DNA of 64,000 nt from Niallia alba (GCF_012933555.1 NZ_JABBPK010000001.1:1404001-1468000); one strand, 5' to 3'; counted from the first letter of the stretch, positions 36,971-46,532 are shown. The notes: a model not told the origin generated them from the letters alone. Made by a program: numbers and translations.

Positions 36971-37914
36971 TGATTGCATCAGACCTAAATTTAAAGGGAA
37001 AAGATTTACTAACATTAGCAGATTATTCAAAGGAAACGATTCTTGAATTAATCAATAAGGCAAAAACGATGAAGGAAGCACACTTAAAGGGGGACATCAT
37101 TACTCCTTTAAAAGGGAAAACATTGGGAATGATTTTTGAGAAATCATCTACGAGAACAAGAGTGTCCTTTGAAGCAGGAATGCTACAGTTGGGTGGTCAT
37201 GCACTGTATTTAAATAGTCGTGATCTTCAAATTGGCAGAGGGGAGACAATTTCTGATACTGCAAAAGTTCTGTCCCAATATGTAGATGCGATAATGATTC
37301 GTACATTTTCTCACAACATTGTGGAAGAATTAGCAGAACATGCAACAATACCGATTATTAACGGCCTAACGGATTTATACCATCCATGTCAAGCATTAGC
37401 AGACTTACTTACTTTATTAGAAGTGAAAGGAACTTTACAAGGTCTTAAGCTTGCATATATAGGAGATGGAAATAATGTTGCTCATTCCTTGCTAATAGCA
37501 TGCTCAAAAGTAGGAATAGATATTTCCATAGCGACACCAAAAAACTACGAAGTGGATGCAAAGGTGGCAGAATTAGCATCTGCTTTTGCTAAAGCAAGTG
37601 GAAGTAAGATTATTTTAACAAATAATCCTGTAGAGGCTGTTCAACAGGCAGATGCAATTTATTCAGATGTTTGGACCAGCATGGGTCAGGAAGAAGAAAA
37701 TGAACAGCGCTTAAAGGATTTTCAAGGCTTTCAAATTAATACAGAATTAGTAAAGCATGCAAAAGCTGATTATATATTTTTACATTGTTTACCAGCACAT
37801 CGTGAAGAAGAAGTAACAACAGAAATTATCGATGGCGGTCATTCCTATGTCTTCCAGCAGGCAGGCAATAGATTGCATGCACAAAAGGCATTACTGGTTG
37901 AGATTTTAAAATGA
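36967..37914 (+). CDS. argF: Ornithine carbamoyltransferase
   Basis: ArgF joins carbamoyl phosphate and ornithine to citrulline. The 315-residue protein has the carbamoyl-phosphate motif STRTRVSF at residues 61-68, HPCQALAD, and the ornithine-binding HCLPAHR near the C-terminus. ATG overlaps the carB TGA; AAGGAG lies upstream. It is the last gene of the operon and is followed by a strong terminator. argG and argH are not in this window. Confidence 0.96.
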   Translation: MMIASDLNLKGKDLLTLADYSKETILELINKAKTMKEAHLKGDIITPLKGKTLGMIFEKSSTRTRVSFEAGMLQLGGHALYLNSRDLQIGRGETISDTAKVLSQYVDAIMIRTFSHNIVEELAEHATIPIINGLTDLYHPCQALADLLTLLEVKGTLQGLKLAYIGDGNNVAHSLLIACSKVGIDISIATPKNYEVDAKVAELASAFAKASGSKIILTNNPVEAVQQADAIYSDVWTSMGQEEENEQRLKDFQGFQINTELVKHAKADYIFLHCLPAHREEEVTTEIIDGGHSYVFQQAGNRLHAQKALLVEILK

Positions 37915-37935
37915 TTAGTAAATAAATCCCTCAGG

Positions 37936-37974
37936 ACTATTAACAATGGAAGTGATTGTTAATAGTACTTTTTT
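37936..37974 (+). terminator. Terminator of the arg-car operon
   Basis: ACTATTAACAAT pairs with ATTGTTAATAGT around a short loop and runs into a T tract, 22 bases after argF. Confidence 0.85.
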
Positions 37975-37979
37975 GTTTT

Positions 37980-38169
37980 GGCTGTTTTCGTAAAGTTTGT
38001 TGCGATTACCCGCAGCCAGAATACACTTCGTTGAGCTCCTCAGCTTCGCCTCCGGGGTCTCAGACCGTCTCGCTAATCCAACAGGAGTCTACGTGTATTC
38101 CGGCTGCTCCATTTTTCCAACTAATTGTTTTTTCCTATTGAAAAAACAACAATCCTTTAGAAAACAGCC
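37980..38169 (+). repeat. R2 inverted-repeat element, copy A (190 bp)
   Basis: It begins GGCTGTTTTCGTAAAGTTTG and ends CTTTAGAAAACAGCC, a terminal inverted repeat. Inside, GCAGCCAGAATACAC faces GTGTATTCCGGCTGC across a GC-rich core (CCTCCGGGGTCTCAGAC, CTCGCTAATCC). It starts a few bases after the arg terminator. There is no coding capacity for a transposase, so it is MITE-like. Confidence 0.85.
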
Positions 38170-38210
38170 TTTGTTTTTTACAAACCAGCGATTATACAAT
38201 CCAGATATGT

Positions 38211-38300
38211 AAAGGGCAGTAAGACCCAACCAACCCAACCCGCGAGGAAGCTAGGTATTTGTAAAGGTTTGATAAGTGCACACCCAATCATGGAAGTATT
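38211..38300 (+). repeat. Degenerate R1 repeat
   Basis: GGGCAGTAAGACCCAACC, GCGAGGAAGCTAGGT, GTAAAGGTTTGATAAGTGCA and a final ATCATGGAAGT follow the order of R1 motifs with many changes. It shares the 550-base gap between argF and yjzC with the R2 copy. Confidence 0.6.
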
Positions 38301-38466
38301 CTTTATAGCATGCTCTAATAAATAAAAAGTATTTACTTCTACCAGTCATTATTTTCCGTAATGTTCAATCAAAAAAAGGCAATACTAATAAGCAGTTAAG
38401 TAAGACGATTTTTGCTTCGTGTTTACTTAGCTTTCGATTTGGTAATAGATAAAGGAGGAGTTTATT

Positions 38467-38646
38467 TTGGGTCAAAATAGACAGTTTCGTCCAGGGCAAA
38501 AGGCACCAAACAATGGTTTATATATAGAAATTGGTGAAACCGGAAGTAACGTAAATAATCCTCAAAAATTAAAAATGAAAGCCGGAGATCGCTTTCCAGA
38601 AACGTCCAATCACAATAGATTATGGTCGTATCAAAGAAAACCTTAA
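38467..38646 (+). CDS. yjzC: YjzC family small protein
   Basis: TTG 38467, with AAAGGAGG seven to eight bases upstream, starts a 59-residue protein. It begins MGQNRQFRPGQKAPNNGLYI and ends NHNRLWSYQRKP. This is clearly the YjzC family, and yjzC also follows the arg-car operon in B. subtilis. The protein is small, basic and soluble; its function is unknown. The stop codon lies in a weak hairpin, CCTTAAGAA / TTTTTAAGG, that may act as terminator. Confidence 0.85.
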   Translation: MGQNRQFRPGQKAPNNGLYIEIGETGSNVNNPQKLKMKAGDRFPETSNHNRLWSYQRKP

Positions 38647-38699
38647 GAATGTATTTTTAAGGTTTAAAATGAAGTTTAATTTTCTTGAGTTGTTTCTTG

Positions 38700-38870
38700 C
38701 TGCAAGCATTTTGACTCCTAGAGGAGATAAAGGAAAGTGGGAGATCTAATATAATAGGCTTAGCTAAGAGGCTCCCATTTCTCTCGGGAGATCTTGTTAA
38801 CACATTGGAAGATCGAGGAAGCAAGGTGTTGAAAAAGGTCCGATAAGTGCAACTAACCATCAGGTTTTAA
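38700..38870. repeat. Degenerate repeat stretch with R1 motifs
   Basis: GATCGAGGAAGCAAGGTGTTG, AAAGGTCCGATAAGTGCAAC and TAACCATCAGG (about 38811-38866) match the right half of R1. The part before it has GGGAGATC and CTCCCATTTCTCTCGGGAGATC, which can form local stems. No gene is supported in the 38647-38887 interval. Confidence 0.55.
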
Positions 38871-38887
38871 TTAAAATTATTTAAAGA

Positions 38888-39266
38888 TGAGGATGGGACA
38901 TAACTAAATAGATACTCTGTAAAGACGAACAATTTCTAATATAGCTAGTAAATAGCGGCTGCTTTCGCACACTTTTTACAAGAGGAAATATAATTAGTAG
39001 GAAAAACAGAGCAGCCGGAATACACGAAGACTCCTATGGGATTAGCGAGACAGTCTGAGACCCTGCAGGCCACAGGCCGAAGCGGCTCAGCGCGAGCCCC
39101 ATGGAAAGCGAAGTGTATTCCGGCTGCGGGGAATCGCACCAAACTTCATGGAAACATCCTTTGAAAAACAAATAAAAGCCCGAACAATTATACGGAACAT
39201 TCATTAGCATCTTCGTATAATTGTTCGGAATTATCCTTGGCTGGAATACTTATGTCCCAGCCTCTT
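38888..39266. repeat. Composite repeat (GGGACATAA ends, inner R2-type core), copy 2
   Basis: This element is near-identical to 8690-9049 but has both outer ends: GAGGATGGGACATAAC at the left and TTATGTCCCAGCCTC at the right, an inverted repeat. It holds GCAGCCGGAATACAC / GTGTATTCCGGCTGC around a core, then a hairpin of CCGAACAATTATACG with CGTATAATTGTTCGG. It ends beside the clpB promoter. It has no coding capacity. Confidence 0.87.
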
Positions 39267-39318
39267 TACATATGGATAAATTATACTATAATAAAAACAA
39301 AGGTCAAAAAAGGTCAAA
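39265..39318 (+). promoter_or_regulatory. clpB promoter with CtsR operator
   Basis: GGTCAAA-AAA-GGTCAAA at 39302-39318 is a perfect CtsR heptad direct repeat. Upstream lie TTTACA (39265-39270) and TATAAT (39287-39292), 16 bases apart, a SigA-type promoter. The operator would cover the transcription start, so CtsR should repress clpB until heat shock. The -35 box touches the right end of the composite repeat. Confidence 0.88.
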
Positions 39319-39333
39319 AAGGAGTCTGGTAAA

Positions 39334-41928
39334 ATGAATGTAGAGCAGATGACAGAAAGAGTCCAATTAGCAATAACAGAAGCGCAATCCCTTGCAATAA
39401 AAGAAAGTCATCAAGAAATAGATGATATTCATTTGTTTTTGGCTATTCTTCATCAACAGGATAATTTATTGACTACCATTTTAAATAAGCTACAAAAAGA
39501 TCCAAATAGGGTTATTGATAAATTAACAGAAGAATTGAAGAAAAAGCCACAAGTTTCGTTAAGTGGTGCTCAACAAGGAACAGTATATATAACAGCTGGT
39601 TTGCAGCAACTTCTAACGAGAGCAGAAGAAGAGATGGCTGAATGGGAAGATGAATACTTATCCGTAGAGCATCTCATTCTTGCAACATATAAAGTAGCAC
39701 AGTCTAAGGTAGGAAGTATATTAAAAGAAGATATTCCATTAACAGAAATGAAAAGAGCAGTAAAAGAGATAAGGGGGACACAAAAGGTGACAAGCAAAAA
39801 TCCCGAAGCGACATATGAAGTACTTAGTAAATATGGTCGAGACTTAGTGGAAGAAGTAAAATTGGGAAAACTGGACCCAGTAATTGGTCGTGATAATGAA
39901 ATCCGGAATGTAATCCGAATCTTATCAAGAAAGACTAAAAATAATCCAGTATTAATTGGAGAACCTGGAGTAGGTAAAACAGCAATTGTAGAAGGCTTAG
40001 CCCAAAGAATCGTTCGAAAAGATGTGCCAGAAGGCTTAAAGGATAAAACTATTTTTTCTTTAGATATGGGTGCATTGGTGGCAGGAGCTAAATTTAGAGG
40101 GGAATTTGAAGAACGTTTAAAGGCGGTTTTACAAGAAGTTAAAAATAGCAATGGACGCATCATCTTGTTTATTGATGAATTGCATACAATTGTGGGGGCA
40201 GGAAAAACAGACGGTGCAATGGATGCAGGAAATATGCTTAAGCCCATGCTAGCAAGAGGAGAGCTCCATTGTATTGGTGCTACAACATTAGATGAGCATC
40301 GCCAGTATATTGAAAAGGATCCAGCACTTGAGCGTCGTTTTCAGCAGGTGCTTGTTTCGGAGCCGACTGTAGAAGATACGATAGCAATCTTAAGAGGGTT
40401 AAAAGAAAGATTTGAAATTCATCATGGCGTGAATATTCAAGATCGTTCGATTATTGCAGCAGCAACTTTATCGGATCGGTATATAACAGAACGCTTTTTG
40501 CCAGATAAAGCGATTGATTTAATAGATGAGGCTTGTGCGATGATTCGTACAGAGATAGACTCCATGCCTATTGAAATTGATGAACTTACCAGAAAAATTA
40601 TGCAGCTAGAAATTGAAGAGGCTGCCTTACATGGGGAAGAAGATTTACAAAGTAAAGAGAGACTAGCTGTTATTGCAAAGGAACTAGCTAATTTAAGAGA
40701 ACGTTCTAATGCCTTAAAAGCAAAATGGCAACAGGAAAAGGATGCTTTGCAATCCATACATGAGAAAAAAGAACAACTCGAACGGAAAAAGAGAGAGCTA
40801 GAGGATGCAGAAAATAATTATGATTTGAATAAAGCAGCCGAGTTAAGACATGGAAGTATCCCAAAATTAGAAAAAGAAATTAAAGAAATGGAAGAAAAGG
40901 CAAAGCAAGAACAGGAGAATCGTCTCCTTCGTGAAGAAGTGACAGAAGAGGAAATTGCCAATATTGTTGCTAGATGGACAGGAATTCCTGTATCCAAATT
41001 AGTAGAAAAAGAACGAGAAAAACTATTACGACTAGAATCGATTCTTCAAGAAAGAGTTGTTGGCCAATCAGAGGCTGTCCAGTTAGTTAGTGATGCTGTG
41101 CTAAGAGCAAGAGCGGGAATAAAAGATCCGAATAGACCAATTGGCTCCTTTTTATTTCTAGGCCCTACTGGTGTTGGAAAAACAGAACTTGCAAAAACAT
41201 TAGCAGCAACGCTTTTTGATAGTGAAGAGCAAATGATCCGTATCGATATGTCTGAGTATATGGAAAAGCATGCTGTGTCTCGTTTAATCGGCGCTCCTCC
41301 AGGATATATAGGATATGAAGAAGGAGGACAATTGACAGAGGCAATCAGAAGAAAACCATATTCTGTTGTCCTATTAGATGAAGTGGAGAAAGCTCATCCG
41401 GAAGTATTCAATATTTTACTTCAAGTTCTTGATGATGGCAGAATTACAGATTCAAGAGGTCGAACTGTTGATTTTAAAAATACAGTTATAATCATGACGT
41501 CTAATATTGGTTCCCATTTATTATTAGAAACGGGAGAGGCAGAGGAAATACCAGAAGAAATAAGAGAGGGAGTCATGAATCAATTAAATGGTCATTTTAG
41601 ACCAGAATTTTTAAATAGAATCGATGAAGTGATCTTATTTAAACCTTTATCTTTAGAAAATATTAAAGATATTGTTTCAAAGCTTGTTGTTCAATTACAA
41701 GCGCGGCTTACTGATCAGCATATCACCATAGAAATGACAGAAAAAGCGAAAGAATTTGTTGCAAGAAATGGCTTTGATCCAAAATTTGGCGCAAGACCAC
41801 TTAGAAGGTTTTTACAGAAAACAATAGAAACACTGCTAGCAAAAGAGATAATTGCTGGTAAAATAAAAGAAATTGATCATGTTCAAATTGATGAAGAAAA
41901 TGCACATATTATTTTAAGACATATGTAG
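39334..41928 (+). CDS. clpB: ATP-dependent disaggregase ClpB
   Basis: ClpB solubilises aggregated proteins with DnaK. The 864-residue protein has the Clp N-domain (residues about 1-145), the first AAA+ module with Walker A GEPGVGKT (209-216), a long coiled-coil middle domain (about 400-520, rich in Glu, Lys, Leu), and the second AAA+ module with Walker A GPTGVGKT (610-617). The full-length middle domain separates it from ClpC and ClpE, and no zinc finger is present. AAGGAG lies before ATG. B. subtilis lacks clpB, so this locus differs from that species but resembles other Bacillaceae. It is controlled by a CtsR operator. Confidence 0.96.
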   Translation: MNVEQMTERVQLAITEAQSLAIKESHQEIDDIHLFLAILHQQDNLLTTILNKLQKDPNRVIDKLTEELKKKPQVSLSGAQQGTVYITAGLQQLLTRAEEEMAEWEDEYLSVEHLILATYKVAQSKVGSILKEDIPLTEMKRAVKEIRGTQKVTSKNPEATYEVLSKYGRDLVEEVKLGKLDPVIGRDNEIRNVIRILSRKTKNNPVLIGEPGVGKTAIVEGLAQRIVRKDVPEGLKDKTIFSLDMGALVAGAKFRGEFEERLKAVLQEVKNSNGRIILFIDELHTIVGAGKTDGAMDAGNMLKPMLARGELHCIGATTLDEHRQYIEKDPALERRFQQVLVSEPTVEDTIAILRGLKERFEIHHGVNIQDRSIIAAATLSDRYITERFLPDKAIDLIDEACAMIRTEIDSMPIEIDELTRKIMQLEIEEAALHGEEDLQSKERLAVIAKELANLRERSNALKAKWQQEKDALQSIHEKKEQLERKKRELEDAENNYDLNKAAELRHGSIPKLEKEIKEMEEKAKQEQENRLLREEVTEEEIANIVARWTGIPVSKLVEKEREKLLRLESILQERVVGQSEAVQLVSDAVLRARAGIKDPNRPIGSFLFLGPTGVGKTELAKTLAATLFDSEEQMIRIDMSEYMEKHAVSRLIGAPPGYIGYEEGGQLTEAIRRKPYSVVLLDEVEKAHPEVFNILLQVLDDGRITDSRGRTVDFKNTVIIMTSNIGSHLLLETGEAEEIPEEIREGVMNQLNGHFRPEFLNRIDEVILFKPLSLENIKDIVSKLVVQLQARLTDQHITIEMTEKAKEFVARNGFDPKFGARPLRRFLQKTIETLLAKEIIAGKIKEIDHVQIDEENAHIILRHM

Positions 41929-41948
41929 TAACTTAACCTTAATAAGGA

Positions 41949-41987
41949 CCTGAATACAGTTAGACAATATAGTATTCAGGTTTTTTT
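41949..41987 (+). terminator. Terminator of clpB
   Basis: CCTGAATAC pairs with GTATTCAGG and is followed by seven T's. Confidence 0.88.
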
Positions 41988-42010
41988 ATTTAAGATCATC
42001 ACTTACAAGA

Positions 42011-42081
42011 AAAAAGGTGATTAAGTAATATATACAAAATAGAGGAATTCTTCCACTATTTTTGCATATTATTTAATCACC
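42011..42081 (-). terminator. Extended hairpin terminator of yjzD
   Basis: GGTGATTAAGTAATAT pairs with ATATTATTTAATCACC, with a further AAAATAG/CTATTTT stem inside. On the minus strand it runs into TTTTTTC, 22 bases past the yjzD stop. Confidence 0.75.
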
Positions 42082-42102
42082 ATTTACTACAATATTCATG
42101 TT

Positions 42103-42294
42103 TTAGTGAGAACCTTCTTCATGAGTAGGTTCATCTGGAATAATTGCTGATAAAATGAAAACTAATACTGAAAAGACAGCTGTTAGGATTAGCCCCATTG
42201 AAAAACTAAAAGGAACCCCATTCATTGAACCAACAACATAAACTAACATTTGAGCAAGTAAAAATGTCCAAAAAATTGTCATTATGTAACGCAA
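42103..42294 (-). CDS. yjzD: YjzD-like DUF2929 small membrane protein
   Basis: The 63-residue protein MRYIMTIFWTFLLAQMLVYV... has two hydrophobic segments (about residues 4-22 and 30-52) and an acidic tail IIPDEPTHEEGSH. It matches the DUF2929/YjzD family, which lies between yjzC and yjaU in B. subtilis, the same order as here apart from the inserted clpB. AGAGGTG precedes the start. It is an integral membrane protein of unknown function. Confidence 0.8.
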   Translation of the reverse strand: MRYIMTIFWTFLLAQMLVYVVGSMNGVPFSFSMGLILTAVFSVLVFILSAIIPDEPTHEEGSH

Positions 42295-42581
42295 CCGAAT
42301 TCACCTCTTTATAGCTTGCTTATCATAATCATCTTACCACATTGTAGATAAATAATAAATGTGATTAATGTAGCTTTCTTAATTTCTTCACTTTTTATGT
42401 ATTAATAGTATGCACGCATAGGCTATTCAGTCATTCTTCTGGTGAAAAAAATTGATTCGATTTTTTCAGCATTTAGTCATGTAACTCCGCATTTCTTCTT
42501 TAAATATAGGCAAACTCCCTTACGTTTTAATAAAAGAGACATACATTATTAAAAGGAAAATGCTAAAAAGGAGTTTTTAAG

Positions 42582-43319
42582 ATGGAGAACCGGAACTTCC
42601 AGCTAGATACCGAATGGAACATGATACATTATCCTCATCGACCTAATGGTTTCGGTATCTTAATAATTGGAGACGAAAGAAATTTTGTAACAGACACAAA
42701 TAGTTTTTGGAATCAAAATGAAGGAAAACGTAACTTAATTGAATCGTTACGGGATAATGGATATACGATTTTTTATTCCAATCTTTATGGAAAGAACTGG
42801 GGAAGTGAAAAAGCCTTACAATTGGCTAGAAGATTATATGAACATATTATTCGAACAGAAATATTGAACCAAAGAATTCATATTATTGCTGAAGGCATGG
42901 GAGCACTGACAGCGATTCGATTGATGATGGAGATGAAAGATAATATACGCTCTGTTGTTTTGTTAAACCCGATTTTATCTTTGAAAGAACATTTAGAAAG
43001 AGAGAAAGAGCATAAGTTTTTTATAAAAAAATTAACCAATGAAATAAGTATTGCTTTTAATACAAATAAGCATGAATTATTCGAGCTAGTAAAGGAGAAA
43101 AAGGAGTATCAATTAGAGGAGACTGACATACCAACAAAAATTATTCAAATTTTGCATAATGGTAGATCCTATTATCAATCACATGGTTTAAAAAAAGCTT
43201 CTGTTATTTGGGAAGAAAAAAATCTGCCTATTTTCGTTTCCTATGTTTTACCAGAAAAACGGAGTGCCATTCCGAAACAAATTGCCTCGTTTTTTAAGAA
43301 GTATGAAAAAACATTATGA
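42582..43319 (+). CDS. yjaU: Alpha/beta-hydrolase-fold protein without nucleophile serine (YjaU-like)
   Basis: The 245-residue protein has a hydrolase-like layout: GFGILIIGDERNF at the oxyanion region, IHIIAEGMGALTAIRL at the nucleophile elbow and VLLNPILSLKEHL after it. The elbow would normally be GxSxG; here it reads A-E-G-M-G with glycine at residue 105, so the serine nucleophile is absent. It is probably not a conventional esterase. The position between yjzD and yjaV fits YjaU of B. subtilis, which I recall as a hydrolase-like protein of unknown function. AAAAGGAG lies nine bases before ATG. Confidence 0.72.
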   Translation: MENRNFQLDTEWNMIHYPHRPNGFGILIIGDERNFVTDTNSFWNQNEGKRNLIESLRDNGYTIFYSNLYGKNWGSEKALQLARRLYEHIIRTEILNQRIHIIAEGMGALTAIRLMMEMKDNIRSVVLLNPILSLKEHLEREKEHKFFIKKLTNEISIAFNTNKHELFELVKEKKEYQLEETDIPTKIIQILHNGRSYYQSHGLKKASVIWEEKNLPIFVSYVLPEKRSAIPKQIASFFKKYEKTL

Positions 43320-43326
43320 AAAAAAT

Positions 43327-43372
43327 GATGTTGTTCTAATAGCATTTGCTAAAAGAACAGCATCATTTTTTT
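43327..43372 (+). terminator. Terminator of the yjaU-like gene
   Basis: GATGTTGTTCT pairs with AGAACAGCATC and is followed by a seven-T run. Confidence 0.85.
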
Positions 43373-43375
43373 CCG

Positions 43376-43465
43376 TTCTTAATGGTCAGTAAGGCCAAAC
43401 CGTAAACTGCTGATAATCTAGGAAGTTAGGTGTTGAAACTCATCCGCAAAGGTTCGGTAAGTAAA
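43376..43465 (+). repeat. Degenerate R1 repeat
   Basis: TTCTTAATGGTCAGTAAGGCC, ATCTAGGAAGTTAGGTGTTG and CGCAAAGGTTCGGTAAGT keep the order and spacing of R1 left and middle motifs with many substitutions. Confidence 0.6.
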
Positions 43466-43555
43466 ATTTGTAGGAAACGCTTTTGTTAAGCTGCGAAATA
43501 TTTGTCTTTTCCGATGCATATGATACAGTAAGTATTTTGTATGGGAGGCTTTTTA

Positions 43556-44344
43556 ATGAAGAAAGCTGTAATATTCGGTGCATACCATTTTCTTGGGTTT
43601 CATATATGCTCAGCGTTACTTGAAGAAGGAGAAGAAATAATTGGGATAACTTATCCTGACCTAGTAGTAGAAGACCTAGATGAGAAAAGAATGGAGATAG
43701 GTCGAAATGCAAATTTTAGTGAAAAAAGCTTGGCTGAATTTACGTCTATTCTCCAAGATACAAACATAGAAGTTTTATATTTTGATTTCTATACGCTAAA
43801 ACAATTATCGAAATATGATAAGGTGAAAAATCTGTTTTCAGAGTACAGTGATAAAAAGGAATCACAAAATAAAAGGTTCGTTTTTCTAGTAAATGTTATA
43901 TCCATAGAAACGGAATTAGATTTTATTACATCCATAAAAGATATTCTAAATGGTTATGCGATGCAAGTAGTATATTTACCAACACTATATGGACCCTGGC
44001 AGCCTAGTGATTTTCTATTTCAACAGGTCATTGAAGGAAAAGAGCAGAAAAATATTCAGTTAAATATCCGAGAATATACAAATGATGCAATATTTATCGA
44101 AGATGCTGTAAAGGAAGTAGTAAAACAGACAAAGAAAGGACAAAATAATGATATTCTATTAAAGAGTACGGAAATAAACCATTGGCAAAGATGCTTAGAA
44201 CAATTAAAATGGGATATGCCAAAAGGATTAACGAAAGATATAAGTTTCTCCAGTTATTTACAAGAAGTGATGGTTGAAAATAAAGAAACGATAAAAGATA
44301 ATTTAGAACAGCAAAAAAAGCATCATTTATTATATAGAATTTAG
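43556..44344 (+). CDS. yjaV: NAD-dependent epimerase-like protein upstream of med (YjaV position)
   Basis: The 262-residue protein starts MKKAVIFGAYHFLGFHICSALLEEGEEIIGI, an SDR-like dinucleotide fold. The glycine motif is altered: G-A-Y-H-F-L-G where extended SDRs have GxxGxxG. LPTLYGPWQPSDFLFQQV resembles the epimerase substrate region, but no YxxxK pair is apparent, so catalysis is doubtful. ATG 43556 has GGGAGG seven bases upstream. It lies 22 bases before med, the place held by yjaV in B. subtilis, and the two are likely co-transcribed. Confidence 0.65.
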   Translation: MKKAVIFGAYHFLGFHICSALLEEGEEIIGITYPDLVVEDLDEKRMEIGRNANFSEKSLAEFTSILQDTNIEVLYFDFYTLKQLSKYDKVKNLFSEYSDKKESQNKRFVFLVNVISIETELDFITSIKDILNGYAMQVVYLPTLYGPWQPSDFLFQQVIEGKEQKNIQLNIREYTNDAIFIEDAVKEVVKQTKKGQNNDILLKSTEINHWQRCLEQLKWDMPKGLTKDISFSSYLQEVMVENKETIKDNLEQQKKHHLLYRI

Positions 44345-44366
44345 TAGTATTATAGGAGTAATTACC

Positions 44367-45377
44367 ATGAAAAGTATATTAACGAACATCCGTAAATCGA
44401 TTTTTAGGAGAAAGATTATTTTAATCATTCCTATAATTGCGTGTGTTCTTTTTCTTTTCCTATTCTTTTATGATTCGTCTGAGAAAAAAGGAAAGATAGA
44501 CAAAGTAGGTCTCTTTGTGGCTGGAACTGTGAGTGATCAAGCATGGGGAACGCAAGGGTATAAAGGTTTATTAAATATACATACAAAGCTTGGCCTAGAC
44601 GTGTTTTATAAAGAGTCAATCGACTCTTATACAGTTGCAGAAAGAGCAGTGAAGGAGTTTCAAGGGAAAGGTGTTAATTTAATTTTTGGTCATGGGGGAG
44701 ACTTTGTGCAGTACTTTAATATCCTTGCAAATAAATATCCCTCCATTCACTTTGTCAGTTTAAACGGAAGAGAACTAGCAACACAAAAGAATACAAGTAA
44801 CATTAGAATGGAAAATTATCCGATGGGCTTTTTTGGCGGAATGGTTGCCGGTTATATGACTAGAACAAATACGGTTGGAGTTATCGGTGCTTACGAATGG
44901 CAAGAGGAAGCCAGTGGATTTGAAGCAGGGGCTCACTATATCAATAAGGATGTAAGGGTTCTTGAAGAATTTGTCAATGATTGGGATGATCGGGAAAAAG
45001 CGATGGGTCTGTTAGATAATGAAATTAGTCAAAATGTAGACATTGTTTATCCAATTGGTGATGGCTTTCATGTAGATATCATTGAAAGAATGAAAGAAAA
45101 TGGATTATATGCGATTGGATATATTTCAGATCAGTCTACAATAGGAAAATATACGGTATTAACAAGCACGATTCAAGACATACCTAAGCTGTATGGCCAG
45201 GTAGCTCAGGCGTTTGATGAGGGAAAACTGAAGTCTGGGAATCAATTATGTGGGATTAGAGATAATACCATTTTTCTAGGGGAATTTAGTCCCAATGTAG
45301 ATAAAGAATTTGTAGAAATATTGCAGAAGGAGCTAAATCGGTATAAGAAAACAGGAAAGTTGCCAAATGAGAATTAA
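44367..45377 (+). CDS. med: Med, membrane-anchored BMP-family lipoprotein-like positive regulator of competence
   Basis: The 336-residue protein has one membrane segment near the N-terminus (about residues 17-36, IILIIPIIACVLFLFLFFY). A periplasmic-binding-type domain of the BMP/PnrA family follows (KVGLFVAGTVSDQAWGTQGYKGL, GHGGDFVQYFN, NYPMGFFGGMVAGYMT, YPIGDGFHVDIIERM). There is no lipobox cysteine, so it is anchored by the membrane helix. In B. subtilis Med promotes comK expression and adjoins comZ. Here a strong terminator follows and then a sugar operon; comZ was not found. Confidence 0.88.
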   Translation: MKSILTNIRKSIFRRKIILIIPIIACVLFLFLFFYDSSEKKGKIDKVGLFVAGTVSDQAWGTQGYKGLLNIHTKLGLDVFYKESIDSYTVAERAVKEFQGKGVNLIFGHGGDFVQYFNILANKYPSIHFVSLNGRELATQKNTSNIRMENYPMGFFGGMVAGYMTRTNTVGVIGAYEWQEEASGFEAGAHYINKDVRVLEEFVNDWDDREKAMGLLDNEISQNVDIVYPIGDGFHVDIIERMKENGLYAIGYISDQSTIGKYTVLTSTIQDIPKLYGQVAQAFDEGKLKSGNQLCGIRDNTIFLGEFSPNVDKEFVEILQKELNRYKKTGKLPNEN

Positions 45378-45391
45378 AAGAGAAGACAATA

Positions 45392-45447
45392 AAAAATCAT
45401 TTTTTCTAAAAAAAGGCTCAGACGCTCTTTTAGAAAAAATGATTTTT
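45392..45447 (+). terminator. Strong terminator of med
   Basis: A perfect 20-bp stem, AAAAATCATTTTTTCTAAAA with its complement at 45428-45447, encloses a 16-base loop. Confidence 0.85.
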
Positions 45448-45513
45448 ATTATGCAATAAATCAAGTTTAAATTAATGACTATAAATATAAAGCGACTAAT
45501 TAATACCACACTC

Positions 45514-45529
45514 TGCACTATTATGTGCA
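45514..45529. promoter_or_regulatory. Candidate operator of the sorbitol operon
   Basis: TGCAC-TATTAT-GTGCA is a perfect palindrome about 100 bases before the dehydrogenase start. A TGTGCA sequence recurs just before gutR at 46492. Binding by GutR is inference. Confidence 0.35.
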
Positions 45530-45581
45530 AATAAAGGTATTAATGTAATAAAGAATGAGTCTTATACTTAAACCATAGAAA

Positions 45582-45595
45582 TGAAAACGCTTAAT
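45582..45595 (+). promoter_or_regulatory. Candidate cre site at the sorbitol operon
   Basis: TGAAAACGCTTAAT matches the cre core TGAAARCGYTTWCA apart from the last bases. It lies 20 bases before the dehydrogenase start, a fitting place for CcpA repression of a secondary sugar operon. Confidence 0.5.
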
Positions 45596-45614
45596 GATGA
45601 GGAGGAAAAGTTGG

Positions 45615-46415
45615 ATGGATAATTCTTGGTTAAACCTTGAAGGAAAAGTGGCAATTGTAACAGGAGGATCTTCTGGGATTGGTTATTCCATTGCTAAAGA
45701 GTTAATTAATAATGGTGCAAAAGTAATTATCTCCGATTTAGTAGGAGAAGAGGGACCACAAGCGGACAGAGCATATCTTATTAAATGTGATGTAACTAAT
45801 AAAGAAAGCGTTGAACAAATGGTTAGTAAAACAGTTGCAGAGTTTGGAAAGATTGATATTTTAGTAAATAATGCTGGGGTTAATTTACCGAGATTATTAG
45901 TAGATGTAAAGGGTGAAAAACCACAATATGAATTAAATGAAAAAGATTTTGATTTTATGGTTGCTGTTAATCAAAAAGGTCCGTACTTTTGTGCCCAAGC
46001 AGCAGCAAAGGAAATGCTGAAACATGGAAAAGGTGTAATTATCAATGTTGCTTCAGAAGCAGGACAAGAGGGATCAGCAGGTCAGAGTTGCTATTCGGCA
46101 ACAAAAGGGGCATTAATTTCGTTTTCTCGAGCATGGGCTAAAGAGTTAAGTCCTTATAATATTCGCGTAGTAGCGATTGCTCCAGGAATATTAGAAAAAA
46201 CAGGATTGCGAACAGATGCTTATAATGAGGCTTTAGCTTATACTCGCGGAGTGACGGTAGATGGATTATCAACTGATTATAGTAAATCAATTCCAATTGG
46301 CAGGGAAGGTAAATTACAAGAAGTTGGAGATTTAGTATCGTATCTTGCTTCGGATAAAGCTAGCTATATTACAGGAACAACCTTTAATATATCAGGCGGG
46401 AAGTCCCGTGGTTAA
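45615..46415 (+). CDS. srlD: Sorbitol-6-phosphate 2-dehydrogenase (SDR family)
   Basis: The enzyme oxidises sorbitol 6-phosphate, delivered by the PTS encoded downstream, to fructose 6-phosphate with NAD. ATG 45615 (MDNSWLNLEGKVAIVTGG) has GAGGAGG about eight bases upstream; the frame open to 45594 is not needed. The 266-residue SDR has TGGSSGIG at residues 16-23, NNAGVN, and a catalytic YSATK. The SrlD/GutF identity rests mainly on the operon: glucitol-specific EIIC, EIIB and EIIA follow. It is the first gene after the med terminator. Confidence 0.88.
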   Translation: MDNSWLNLEGKVAIVTGGSSGIGYSIAKELINNGAKVIISDLVGEEGPQADRAYLIKCDVTNKESVEQMVSKTVAEFGKIDILVNNAGVNLPRLLVDVKGEKPQYELNEKDFDFMVAVNQKGPYFCAQAAAKEMLKHGKGVIINVASEAGQEGSAGQSCYSATKGALISFSRAWAKELSPYNIRVVAIAPGILEKTGLRTDAYNEALAYTRGVTVDGLSTDYSKSIPIGREGKLQEVGDLVSYLASDKASYITGTTFNISGGKSRG

Positions 46416-46532
46416 CAAACTAATGATTCATGCATAAATCAGTTAATTCACCAGCGCTTTATGATATATTTAGTAAATTGAATATAAGCATTGTGCATAT
46501 ATGAGCAATACGATATAAGGGTGTGTAATGGA

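Noticed and set aside
45377-45600. comZ after med
   Set aside because: No short frame resembling ComZ was found here or at 53375-53860. The space holds a terminator and the sorbitol operon promoter.
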